Shown here in pieces: positions 1-7,584 of a stretch of 9,960 nucleotides of DNA. The position numbers were made by a program, and so were the translations under genes. Within the stretch, counting starts at the first letter, position 1, and every line of letters starts with the position of its first letter. Source of the DNA: Chloroflexi bacterium RBG_19FT_COMBO_55_16 (GTDB taxonomy: Bacteria; Chloroflexota; Anaerolineae; Anaerolineales; UBA4823); the NCBI GenBank assembly GCA_001795335.1, contig MGOK01000110.1:24059-34018 (forward strand), given 5' to 3'. The notes under the pieces were generated by a model that did no database searches, was not told the origin of the DNA, and saw only the letters and a list, made by a program, of their open reading frames with translations.

Positions 1-860
1 CGAGCTGGCCCAGGCATAACTTCCGCCAATAACCGGCGCGGGTTAGCGTGACGCGCCGGTACACGCACCGCGTGGGTCGGGTCGATATAGGTGTAGGGAG
101 AACGCTGCGTGGTTTTTTTGAATTTAATCTCACCTCCTTCCAAACAATCTGCCAGGAACGTGGTCAGCTCGCTGAGTTGTACACTGTCCGGCCATTCGAT
201 CCCGAGCCGCTCGTCATAGAGCTGGTTGAACGTGAAAAAGTCGCCGGGCGAGAGCACCAGCATGCGCCGCGCCCGGCTGGTTTCCAAGTCTGCCAACGTA
301 GCCTGCGCCAACCGCCTGGCTATCTCAGGCAAACCGAGGGAGCTGGCCAGGTAGCCATTGCTGCGCCCCACGCCAACGAGAACCGGAGCGATACCAACCG
401 CTTTCAGCAAGGCGAGCGCGGCGGTTACAGTCGCTGGCCACAGATATTGGGCTTCATCGCCGACGAACAGCGCCACCTCCCCCCGCCCAGCGACCGGTTG
501 GGGTTTTTGCTGCTTGAAGGGGGTGCTCCATTCGTTGAAGCGGGCGTCGAGATCGTAAACAACCGCGGGAGCCAGCTTTTGGGCAACGATCTCCGCCCGC
601 ACGGCGGCGATCGCCTCCGGTAGGGGCTGGTCAAAGACGCAGTGGGCGCGCGAATTGCCGTTATCGGCTGCGCTGTAGATCACATCCACGGTATCGGCAT
701 TCCACTGCAAGAGACCGCGCCGGACTGAAGCGATCACCAGCGCAATACCGTGCGGGGAAAGCGTCTCTCGATGGGTCACATGTTCAATGGAGGCGACATG
801 GCGGCACATCAGGCAGTAGCGGCAGTTATCGGTGGTCAGGATGACATTTTCGATAGGCAT
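1..860 (-). CDS. Fe-S/CCG-domain oxidoreductase subunit, glycolate-oxidase GlcF/HdrD-like, C-terminus off the left edge
   Basis: The reading frame is open from the ATG at 860 down to the window edge, giving 286 visible residues. The N-terminus carries a ferredoxin-like motif, C13-x2-C16-x2-C19. Residues about 126-286 resemble the cysteine-rich-domain part of HdrD/GlcF-type proteins, with segments LFVGDEAQY (131-139), LSPGDFF (203-209) and YIDPTHAVRVP (258-268). In the family such proteins pass electrons from a flavin dehydrogenase to an acceptor. The start lies 2 nt after the TAA (863-865) that closes the extended FAD oxidase frame, so the two are probably co-translated; no strong ribosome-binding site is visible. 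Oddity: the fourth Cys expected in the first motif is A23, and the usual second cluster motif reads A64-A-D-N67-G-N-S70-R-A-H-C74, with only C74 kept. Cluster binding is therefore doubtful. The family call is fairly secure; the substrate is inferred. Confidence 0.72.
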   Translation of the reverse strand, partial: MPIENVILTTDNCRYCLMCRHVASIEHVTHRETLSPHGIALVIASVRRGLLQWNADTVDVIYSAADNGNSRAHCVFDQPLPEAIAAVRAEIVAQKLAPAVVYDLDARFNEWSTPFKQQKPQPVAGRGEVALFVGDEAQYLWPATVTAALALLKAVGIAPVLVGVGRSNGYLASSLGLPEIARRLAQATLADLETSRARRMLVLSPGDFFTFNQLYDERLGIEWPDSVQLSELTTFLADCLEGGEIKFKKTTQRSPYTYIDPTHAVRVPARHANPRRLLAEVMPGPA

Positions 861-862
861 GG

Positions 863-955
863 TTAGAATCCAAATCCAGTCTTACCGGGGTTCATGATGC
901 CGTTAGGGTCAAAGGTTTTCTTGAGCTTTAGCAGCAAAGGCCAGGCTGGGCCGTA
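863..955 (-). pseudogene. Severed C-terminal tail of the FAD-linked oxidase, in frame after the amber codon
   Basis: Directly after the TAG at 956-958, in the same frame, 30 sense codons read YGPAWPLLLKLKKTF followed by DPNGIMNPGKTGFGF and then a TAA at 863-865. The DPNGIMNPGK stretch is the hallmark C-terminus of GlcD/VAO-type FAD oxidases. These codons are therefore a real gene end, not chance. No start codon or ribosome-binding site introduces this piece, so it can be translated only by readthrough. The preceding codon context (AAA TAG TAC) would become Lys-Gln-Tyr with a single CAG in place of TAG. Confidence 0.85.
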
Positions 956-2302
956 CTATTTGCGCATGTAGCGTGAGAGCTTGAGCCCGACGCCATGGTG
1001 CTCATTGATCATCCCGCCGTTGGCGATGACTGCCTGCATGGCGGCGTTCCAAACGCGGTTGTGCAGGCGCAGTGCCTCCTGGGCGTCCTGCGGCGGCTGT
1101 TCGATGATGAAACGGGAATAGAGCATCACTCCCCAGTGGAACCAGTGTGAGAAATGGCCAATAAACTGCACTCCCTGGTCGGTGAAACCCTGCTCGACGG
1201 CTTCCTTTTCGGCCCAATAAATCTTCTCGATCTTGTCGAAGGTGGCTACAGTCTCGGTTGTGCCATACATCCAGGGCAGTTTCAGGCTATGGGGCGGGTA
1301 ATAAAAATCATAGCGGTGATCCCACCATTTTTCGCCCGGTTCTCGGCCCAGGTCGATGGCGCCCAAATCAGTGCAGATCTTCATCGCCTTTTGTTCCTGT
1401 AGGGCGGCGATGTCAGGATCACCATCGAACCCAATCACCACGTAGGCTCCGGAAAAATCATATCCAAGGATTTTCCTGACTTGCGTGCGGGTGGAGGCAT
1501 GGTCGTACAGGCGGATGACGAACGGTTCCAACCTGTGGGTCATCATCAACCTTCCGGCCTCCAGGGCTTTGCTCAGGTCATCGAATAACACGGCTCGCAA
1601 CAGGCGCGCCTCCGGCAGGTAGTCCAGGCGCATGGTGGCCTCAGTGATAACTCCCAAGGTACCTTCGGAGCCGAGGAACAGGCGAAACCAATCCGGCCCG
1701 GCGGCGTGCTGAGGCACCGGTGGGGTACGAATGATCTCACCGGTCGGTAGCACAACCTGCATGCTTAAGACCATGTCCTCAGCCTTGCCATATTTTGTGC
1801 TGATCGTGCCTGTGCCGCGCGGGGCAAGAGCGCCGCCGAGCGTGGCGCAGTTGCTGGAGGCAGCGTAGTGCGGGAACATGAGCCCCTTCTCGTTGACCGC
1901 CCACTCCAGTTGTTCGATGATGATGCCGGCCTGGGCTGTCACCGTCAGCGATTGCTCGTCGATGGCTATGATCTGGTTCATGCGCTTTGTGTCGAGCAAG
2001 ATCCCGCCAAAGATCGGCAGGGCTGCACCCTGCGAGCCGGAACCGCCTCCCCAGGGTACGACCGGGATACGGTACTTGTTGGCGATATCCATGATCTCGG
2101 AGATCTCTTCCGCGGAGCCAGGGTGGACGATGTAATCCGGGGTGCGCAGCTTCTGGCCACGATCCAACCACATCTGCGGCATCCAGGCCCAGTCGGTGGA
2201 GTAGACCAGCTTGTCGCTCTCCTCGGTGGAAACGTACTCTGGCCCGACGATCTCCGCCAGCTCGCTGCGGATCATTTCATAAAGGAATTGATCAGACACC
2301 AT
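956..2302 (-). CDS. FAD-linked oxidase (glycolate oxidase GlcD / vanillyl-alcohol-oxidase-like), truncated by in-frame TAG
   Basis: The 448-residue protein belongs to the FAD-binding PCMH-type oxidases, which oxidise 2-hydroxy acids, phenolic or sugar-derived substrates using FAD. The FAD-binding domain spans about residues 50-230: PDYIVHPGSAEE (55-66), the glycine-rich PWGGGSGSQGA (83-93) and LGSEGTLGVITEA (210-222). A C-terminal substrate domain follows, with the NEHHGVGLK motif at 433-441 that usually lies near the active site. The ATG at 2302 is 7 nt after the stop of the isomerase-like gene, and a weak AGG precedes it inside that stop region. The frame ends at TAG (956-958), but the codons beyond it continue the family's normal C-terminus to a TAA at 863-865, so the intact gene would be 863-2302 (479 positions). 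Whether this is a nonsense mutation, a sequence error or readthrough cannot be told from the sequence. The downstream Fe-S gene is its expected redox partner. Confidence 0.85.
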   Translation of the reverse strand: MVSDQFLYEMIRSELAEIVGPEYVSTEESDKLVYSTDWAWMPQMWLDRGQKLRTPDYIVHPGSAEEISEIMDIANKYRIPVVPWGGGSGSQGAALPIFGGILLDTKRMNQIIAIDEQSLTVTAQAGIIIEQLEWAVNEKGLMFPHYAASSNCATLGGALAPRGTGTISTKYGKAEDMVLSMQVVLPTGEIIRTPPVPQHAAGPDWFRLFLGSEGTLGVITEATMRLDYLPEARLLRAVLFDDLSKALEAGRLMMTHRLEPFVIRLYDHASTRTQVRKILGYDFSGAYVVIGFDGDPDIAALQEQKAMKICTDLGAIDLGREPGEKWWDHRYDFYYPPHSLKLPWMYGTTETVATFDKIEKIYWAEKEAVEQGFTDQGVQFIGHFSHWFHWGVMLYSRFIIEQPPQDAQEALRLHNRVWNAAMQAVIANGGMINEHHGVGLKLSRYMRK

Positions 2303-2309
2303 GATTAAT

Positions 2310-3344
2310 TTACCTGTTTATCAGACTGGTAAGGATGAGCCAATCAAGTTCTTCATAATCCCTGGCGGAGATTAATGCTGCGATCTTCTTGCGATCCAGG
2401 TCACGCACGACCTCTACCAGCCGTAAGAACAGCTGGAGGCTGTTGCGCAGGTGCTTGGTGGCGATCTCCGCGGGTTGGGTGCGCATAGCCTTGACATCCA
2501 TGCCGACCATGCCTTTTTTGTAGAACTGATTGTCATCCAACACCCGTACCTGGTTGAAGGCGCGGCGCAGATCGATCGAGCCGAAAGCACGGTCCTCATC
2601 GAACTTCAAGCCGTTTTGATCGTTGAGATGGACGCTGTATAGTTTGTCGAAAGCCAGTGCAAAGGCCATTTCATCCGAGGGGTCGAGCCCGGCCAGGATG
2701 GCGTGCGCCGTCTCAACCAGGCACCCCACGCGCTGCGGCGCATCCGTCTTGAAGGCGATCGCCAGAGCGTGACCGATGGTGGGGATATAGGCCATGTCCA
2801 TCGGCTCATTCGGCTTGGGCTCGATGGCAATGCGCAGGTTTTTATCGTAAGTAAGCAGGGTGTTGACCGCCTCGAGCAGCTGGTGAGTCGCCCGGGCTGC
2901 GTCTTTCGCTTCGCGCAGATAGGTACCCTCGCGCGCCAGCCACAATACCATGAAATTGCACCCCAATTCCTTGGCGATGTCAGCTGCTTTCTTGGAGCGT
3001 TCCAGGGCATACTGCCGCGCCCTGGGGTCATTGGAAGTGAAGGCACCGTCGAGCGTATTGGGATGTTCCCACAAACGCGGGGCGGCAAATTCTGCTACCA
3101 GGCCGTGATCTTCCAGCTTCTTGCGCATGGCTTGCGCAGCCTGGCGGATTTGGGTGGCAGACAAATTATCCAAATCTGGTACCGCATCGTCATCGTGAAA
3201 CTGCACGGCGTCAAAACCGAGCTCCTGGAAGACCTTTAATTTATCGTCAAAAGCGCGCCCCGGCCGTACGGCTGGCCCAAATGGGTCTGCTCCCTCGTGG
3301 ATGTTCCAGGGACCGAACGAAAAGCGGTAACCATATTTCTTCAT
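2310..3344 (-). CDS. Xylose-isomerase-like TIM-barrel protein (divergent paralogue)
   Basis: This 344-residue protein is related to class I xylose isomerases. Landmarks align in order with the XylA encoded at 5933-7108: QFHDDD (48-53, catalytic-His position H50), WLAREGTY (135-142), IEPKPNEP (174-181, E175 and K177), VETAH (210-214, E211 and H214), LNDQ (240-243), FDED (248-251, D249 and D251) and GMD (281-283). The residue aligned with the metal ligand Asp of XylA (D249 there) is His239, and the preceding conserved His is Ser237. An aldose-ketose isomerase or epimerase acting on another sugar is plausible; the substrate is unknown. The ATG at 3344 is preferred over a longer frame starting at 3419, because a strong TAAGGAG lies 6 nt before it and the 25 extra residues overlap pfkB. 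It starts 10 nt after the pfkB stop. Confidence 0.82.
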   Translation of the reverse strand: MKKYGYRFSFGPWNIHEGADPFGPAVRPGRAFDDKLKVFQELGFDAVQFHDDDAVPDLDNLSATQIRQAAQAMRKKLEDHGLVAEFAAPRLWEHPNTLDGAFTSNDPRARQYALERSKKAADIAKELGCNFMVLWLAREGTYLREAKDAARATHQLLEAVNTLLTYDKNLRIAIEPKPNEPMDMAYIPTIGHALAIAFKTDAPQRVGCLVETAHAILAGLDPSDEMAFALAFDKLYSVHLNDQNGLKFDEDRAFGSIDLRRAFNQVRVLDDNQFYKKGMVGMDVKAMRTQPAEIATKHLRNSLQLFLRLVEVVRDLDRKKIAALISARDYEELDWLILTSLINR

Positions 3345-3350
3345 GTAAGT

Positions 3351-3357
3351 CTCCTTA
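3351..3357 (-). promoter_or_regulatory. Shine-Dalgarno site of the xylose-isomerase-like gene
   Basis: The minus strand reads TAAGGAG, then six bases, then the ATG at 3344. The TAA of this element is also the stop codon of the upstream pfkB gene (3355-3357), so termination of one gene and initiation of the next share bases. It is the clearest ribosome-binding site in the left operon and fixes the start of the isomerase-like gene. Confidence 0.8.
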
Positions 3358-4314
3358 AGATGGTCTGACGGGGGTCGTCTCCATAAATTTAAGAGTCTCG
3401 GAAAGCGAGCGCACTCCACCGGCAGCGCCTAACCCGGTCACGCACAAAGCGCCCACCGCGTTGGCGAATTGGGCTGTTTTCTCCAATGGCCAGCCCTGCC
3501 ACACCCCGGCAATGAAACCAGCGGCGAAGGCATCCCCAGCGCCGGTGGCGTCCACCACTTCGACCTGGAAGGCTGGAGAACAAATGATCTCGCCAGCCTG
3601 TGTGATGACCAGGCAGCCCTGAGCGCCTAATTTAAGCCCCACCACGCTAGGACCGCGAGCCAACAGGTTATGGGCGATCGCCAGCGGGTCCTCCAGGCCG
3701 GTCATGGCCTGTGCCTCCGGCAAGCTGGGAATGAAATAGTCGACCCATGGCAGGCAAGGGGCGAGCACATCCAACCAACGACCGGTATCATCCCAAACGA
3801 TATCCAGGAAAGTGATCACACCCGCCGCGCGGGCTTTACGCAACAGTTCTGCCGTTGGTTCGCCGTCAATCCCTGGCAAGACGAGCGCGCCACCAATGTG
3901 GAGAATGGAAGCGCCTTCGATGATCCCCAGGTCGAGGTCTTCCAGGGTGAGATACGCATTGGCGCCAAGGTAGTGCACGAAACGTCGCTCTCCATCCGGG
4001 TCAACCAGAACTATTGTCAACGAGGTGCCAATCTGTGGGTCGCGCCGGACGCCACGCGTGCCAATCCCACGCTCTTGCATGGCACTGATCACGAAATCAC
4101 CAGCCAGATCGGAGCCAATTCTGCCGATCGCTTCCACGGGCAGGCCGAGGCGAGCCAATGCAGATGCGGCGTTGGTCGCACAACCCCCGGTGTGGAGACC
4201 CATCTCGTCTACCAGGACCAGGCGTCCCCGTTCCGGAAGGGCGTTCAAGGGTCGCGCGACGATGTCAGCGACGAGGATGCCAAGGCAAACGATAGGTTTC
4301 GCGCGGGTACTCAT
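3355..4314 (-). CDS. PfkB-family (ribokinase-like) carbohydrate kinase
   Basis: The 319-residue protein phosphorylates a sugar or sugar acid with ATP. The N-terminal part shows the family's GG motif in HTGGCATNAASALARLG (41-57). The C-terminal signature 2 is VVDATGAGDAFAAGF (253-267), in which D261 is the expected catalytic base and GAG (258-260) forms the anion hole. Length matches the family norm of about 300-330. The exact substrate (ribose, fructose, 2-keto-3-deoxy acid, ketopentose) cannot be read from these motifs. The ATG at 4314 overlaps the xylB TGA as ATGA, a classic translational-coupling junction. No strong ribosome-binding site is visible, which fits reinitiation. A kinase next to a xylulokinase suggests it handles a different sugar or a different carbon position. 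Confidence 0.9.
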   Translation of the reverse strand: MSTRAKPIVCLGILVADIVARPLNALPERGRLVLVDEMGLHTGGCATNAASALARLGLPVEAIGRIGSDLAGDFVISAMQERGIGTRGVRRDPQIGTSLTIVLVDPDGERRFVHYLGANAYLTLEDLDLGIIEGASILHIGGALVLPGIDGEPTAELLRKARAAGVITFLDIVWDDTGRWLDVLAPCLPWVDYFIPSLPEAQAMTGLEDPLAIAHNLLARGPSVVGLKLGAQGCLVITQAGEIICSPAFQVEVVDATGAGDAFAAGFIAGVWQGWPLEKTAQFANAVGALCVTGLGAAGGVRSLSETLKFMETTPVRPS

Positions 4315-5846
4315 TGCGTCTTGCCCGCTCCCAGGCGCTGGCTGACCACACCGGCCATGGTGCGAAATTCAGACACCAATGCCGGATAAAGAGCCCGGTA
4401 ACGGGGGTAGAAATCCCGATAGGCGGTCCGGGCTGGCGAAGGTTGCACCCTGCCCGTCAGGTGGATAGTCGCTTCGCACGCAGCCGGGACGCTGGTGAAG
4501 ATGCCCGCACCCACACCGGCTAACAGGGCTGCGCCGAACGCGGCACTCTCGGTCGTATTGACCGTAACCAGCTCGACATCCAGGACGTCTGCCATGATCT
4601 GCTGCCAGAGCGGGCTCTTAGCACCGCCGCCGGACACCCTGACTTGGGAGATGGCGCCCAGGCCGGCTTGCTGGATCAGCGTGAAGCTGTCTTTGATACC
4701 GAAAGCGACGCCCTCCAGCACGGCACGGGTTAAATGAGCTCGTTCATGGCGCACCGTTAATCCCACCCAGGCCGCGCGCGCCAGTGGGTCAGGATAAGGT
4801 GTGCGTTCGCCGGTAAGATAAGGTAGGAAGAGCAACCCCTCGCTCCCCGGTGAGACGTTCTTTGCCTCGGCAACCAGATCGGCGAAGTCAACCTCAGGCG
4901 CCAGAGTATCGCGATACCACTGCAGGCTGCCGGCCGCGCTGAGCATTACGCCCATAAAGTGCCAGTGAGCGGGTAAAGCGTGGCAGAAGGCATGCAACCT
5001 GCCCTGCGGCTCGATCAAGGGCGCTTCGGTCGTGGCGAAAACCACGCCTGAAGTTCCCAGGGTCAAAGCGATGATGCCGGGCTGCACCGCCCCAACACCG
5101 ACCGCCTGGGCAGCCTGGTCACCCGCCCCGCCGACCACCGGCGTTCCTGGAAGTAGGCCGGTTTCAGCTGCCGCCTGTGGGCTGATAGTGCCTGTGACTT
5201 CAGGCCCTTCATAGGTGGGCGGTACCCACTCGGAGGGAATGCTGAGCGCTGCCAGTATTTCTTGGGACCAGGTTCGCTGCGAGAGATCAAACAGGATTGT
5301 CCCGGAGCCATCCGCCTTGTCCATGGCGTACTCGCCGGTGAGCATGAAGCGGATGTAATCCTTAGGGAGCAGGACGTGCCGGCCTTGAGCGTATATTTCC
5401 GGCTCGTTTTGCTGCACCCACAGCAGCTTCGGGGCGGTAAAACCGGTCAGAGCGTCATTGCCGGTGATCTGGATCAGGCGCTCTTTACCCAGCCGGGATC
5501 GAATCTCATCGCATTGCGGACCGGTCCGCTGGTCATTCCAGAGGATCGCCGGACGCAGCACATCACCCTGCCCGTCAAGCAATACCAGGCCGTGCATTTG
5601 CCCGGTCAATCCGATGGCCAGGATCGCCGAACCGGTCAGGCCAGCCTGGGCTAATGCCTGGCGGATGCTTTGAGTTACGCCCGCCCACCATTCGCGGGGG
5701 TCCTGCTCTGACCATAAGGGGCGCGGTGTGAACAGAGTCAAGGGGGTAGTGGCGCTGCTGACTACGCGGCCCACTTCGTCGATAAGCAGGGCTTTGGCCC
5801 CCGTTGTGGAGACATCAATACCCAGGAGTAGTTTTTGGCTCGTCAT
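4311..5846 (-). CDS. xylB: Xylulokinase, FGGY family
   Basis: The 511-residue FGGY kinase would phosphorylate D-xylulose to D-xylulose 5-phosphate in the cytoplasm. It resembles E. coli XylB over its whole length as I recall that sequence: LLGIDVSTTGAKALLID (7-23, ATP-phosphate loop with D11), PLWSEQDPREWW (43-54), GLTGQMHGL (79-87), PAILWNDQR (99-107), GFTAPKLLWVQ (135-145), GGAGDQAAQAVGVG (239-252, catalytic D243), LTLGTSGVVFA and FLPYLTGERTP. The matches WSEQDP, GQMHG, ILWND and FTAPKLLWVQ are specific for xylulokinases among FGGY kinases. The 86-nt gap to xylA (5847-5932) shows no gene and no convincing hairpin, and the ATG at 5846 lacks a strong ribosome-binding site. Its end overlaps pfkB by 4 nt. 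Confidence 0.95.
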   Translation of the reverse strand: MTSQKLLLGIDVSTTGAKALLIDEVGRVVSSATTPLTLFTPRPLWSEQDPREWWAGVTQSIRQALAQAGLTGSAILAIGLTGQMHGLVLLDGQGDVLRPAILWNDQRTGPQCDEIRSRLGKERLIQITGNDALTGFTAPKLLWVQQNEPEIYAQGRHVLLPKDYIRFMLTGEYAMDKADGSGTILFDLSQRTWSQEILAALSIPSEWVPPTYEGPEVTGTISPQAAAETGLLPGTPVVGGAGDQAAQAVGVGAVQPGIIALTLGTSGVVFATTEAPLIEPQGRLHAFCHALPAHWHFMGVMLSAAGSLQWYRDTLAPEVDFADLVAEAKNVSPGSEGLLFLPYLTGERTPYPDPLARAAWVGLTVRHERAHLTRAVLEGVAFGIKDSFTLIQQAGLGAISQVRVSGGGAKSPLWQQIMADVLDVELVTVNTTESAAFGAALLAGVGAGIFTSVPAACEATIHLTGRVQPSPARTAYRDFYPRYRALYPALVSEFRTMAGVVSQRLGAGKTQ

Positions 5847-5932
5847 TGCGGTGCTCTGATGAACGGTTGCCGGAAGAGGCGGAAGGCGATAGCGGTCAGA
5901 AGCCTACGCTCTGGAGATAAGAGGGCCAACGG

Positions 5933-7108
5933 TCAGCGAACGCCAAGTAACAACTCGACGGTGAGTTGATCCAGTAGCTCATATGCCAGGCCCCGTTCGC
6001 CGAGCGCCTGCCGGTCGAAAGCCATACCCTTCAGTTCGCGCGCCCTGGCAGCGTGATATGGACCAATCCAGGCGGCCTCCCCGGCAGTGTCATGGTTGAT
6101 CTCTTTCAGTAATGCCTGGATCTCGCCATCAGCGTTCCACTGTTCGGCTTTCGTCTTGAGCATCAAGTAGGTGCGCATACACCCACGCGCAAAATCCTTC
6201 ACCCCCTGGTAATCCTCAGTGCGGTAGGCATGTGCGTCGAAGTGGCGGCTGCCGGTGTAAGTCACATCTTCAAGGAACTTGACCAGGAAGAATGCACTCT
6301 TCAGGTTGATCGCCCCAAACCTGAAGTCCTGGTCGTAGCGCCCAAAGGCCTGATCATTTAAGTCGACATGAAACAGCTTACCGGCTTCCCAGGCCTGGGC
6401 GACGGCATGCATGAAGTTTAAGCCGGCCATATGCTCGTGGGCGACTTCAGGGTTAACGCCAACCATCTCGGGATGGTCGAGTGTGGCGATAAAGCCTAAC
6501 ATGGCGCCAGTCGTCGGAAGGAAGATATCGCCGCGCGGCTCATTCGGCTTGGCCTCCAGAGCAAACTTCAGGCCGTAGCCCTGGTCGATCACGTAACCGC
6601 ACAGGAAATTCAAGGCTTCGCGAAAGCGCTTAAGGCTTTCCAGCGGATTTTTACTGGCATCGGTCTCGGTGCCCTCGCGGCCTCCCCAAAACACATACAC
6701 CTGCGCGCCCAGCTCCACACCCAGGTCGATGGCTTGCATGGTTTTTTGGAGCGCATAAGCGCGCACCTGGGGATCATTCGCGGTGAAGGCGCCATCTTTG
6801 AAGGCGGGATCGGAAAACAGGTTGGTCGTCGCCATGGGGACCTTGAGGCCAGTTTCCTGCAGGGCGCGCTTAAAATCCTTGACGATGTGTTCTCGCTCGG
6901 CCTGGGTGGCGTCGATGGGCACCAGGTCGTTGTCATGGAAATTGACCCCGTATGCGCCCACATCGGAAAGCAGGTGAACGATTTCGACCGGCGAGAGCTG
7001 CTGCCGTACCGGCCCACCAAATGGGTCACGGCCGATATTGCCTACGGTCCATAGGCCGAAGGTGAATTTATGCACTGGTTCAGGTTGGTAAAGGACAGAC
7101 ATAGCCAT
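5933..7108 (-). CDS. xylA: Xylose isomerase, class I (short, actinobacterial type)
   Basis: The 391-residue enzyme interconverts D-xylose and D-xylulose. It resembles the short Streptomyces-type enzymes and lacks the N-terminal extension of the E. coli form. The catalytic and metal residues are all present: NFHDND (56-61, H58 and D61), WGGREGTE (141-148), [12 protein letters not shown] (183-194, E185 and K187), [14 protein letters not shown] (217-230, E221 and H224), FHVDLNDQ (246-253, D249), YDQD (258-261, D259 and D261) and [11 protein letters not shown] (289-299, D291). Spacing between these Asp ligands (10, 12 and 42 residues) equals that of the Streptomyces enzyme. The ATG at 7108 overlaps the stop of the preceding membrane-protein gene as TAATG. 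A second in-frame ATG two codons later (7102) is an alternative. A GGAGGGTGAG stretch lies about 15 nt upstream. Confidence 0.96.
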   Translation of the reverse strand: MAMSVLYQPEPVHKFTFGLWTVGNIGRDPFGGPVRQQLSPVEIVHLLSDVGAYGVNFHDNDLVPIDATQAEREHIVKDFKRALQETGLKVPMATTNLFSDPAFKDGAFTANDPQVRAYALQKTMQAIDLGVELGAQVYVFWGGREGTETDASKNPLESLKRFREALNFLCGYVIDQGYGLKFALEAKPNEPRGDIFLPTTGAMLGFIATLDHPEMVGVNPEVAHEHMAGLNFMHAVAQAWEAGKLFHVDLNDQAFGRYDQDFRFGAINLKSAFFLVKFLEDVTYTGSRHFDAHAYRTEDYQGVKDFARGCMRTYLMLKTKAEQWNADGEIQALLKEINHDTAGEAAWIGPYHAARARELKGMAFDRQALGERGLAYELLDQLTVELLLGVR

Positions 7109-7584
7109 TAAACTCTGCGCTCACCCTCCACCTCCCTTTTCTCAGGTTGTGAAGGAACTACCGGGCTGATCCCCTCTTGAACATCGGCTCTCCGCGGGAC
7201 AATATGGCTCCAAACGATAAAACTAAGTGTTGAGAACAATAAGAGCAGGAAACCGTATTTATAGGCAAGAAATACCCACGGCTGGAACATGCCTAACACA
7301 CCCAGCACAATACCTGCAATGAGGATCCTCTCAACGATACTAAATATGCGGGGAGAGATGTTGTTGCTGAGCAGCCTGGCTATGATGGCGATCAGGGTGA
7401 TAAAGGCCAGGATGATGGCCACAACGATCAGGATAAAGGGGAGAGCTGAAAGCAAGACGTTATCTGCCAGTTGTTCTTCCGTCGCCCGGGACCTGATGAA
7501 AGGGCCAGCAATCAGGCCAAGGACCAAAAAGATAATAATTGCAATCGGGAGAGCGATTGGTGTGCTCAGGCGAGTTTTTGTCAT
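7108..7584 (-). CDS. Small hypothetical membrane protein, four predicted helices
   Basis: I do not recognise this 158-residue protein. Hydrophobic segments lie at about residues 9-30, 44-71, 84-101 and 104-128, consistent with an integral inner-membrane protein. A charged, Pro/Glu/Arg-rich tail (131-158) follows and is probably cytoplasmic. No catalytic or cofactor motif stands out. A ribosome-binding site AAGGA sits 6 nt before the ATG at 7584. Its stop overlaps the xylA start as TAATG, so it is the first gene of the left operon and probably co-expressed with xylA. A role in sensing or transport of sugar is possible but is only inferred from position. Its AT-richer, Ile/Leu-heavy composition differs from its neighbours, as expected for a membrane protein. 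Confidence 0.72.
   Translation of the reverse strand: MTKTRLSTPIALPIAIIIFLVLGLIAGPFIRSRATEEQLADNVLLSALPFILIVVAIILAFITLIAIIARLLSNNISPRIFSIVERILIAGIVLGVLGMFQPWVFLAYKYGFLLLLFSTLSFIVWSHIVPRRADVQEGISPVVPSQPEKREVEGERRV

Noticed and set aside
48..623. A 191-codon plus-strand frame opposite the Fe-S protein gene
   Set aside because: No family resemblance. The minus-strand frame reads a coherent CCG-type protein through the whole stretch.
956..958. Genome-wide TAG reassignment or a pyrrolysine codon
   Set aside because: The epimerase gene terminates normally at TAG (9112-9114), and no suppressor or pyl genes are visible. A point mutation or sequence error is simpler.
3345..3419. Longer N-terminus for the xylose-isomerase-like protein starting at 3419
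   Set aside because: The 25 extra residues are not family-like and overlap pfkB, while a strong ribosome-binding site precedes the ATG at 3344.
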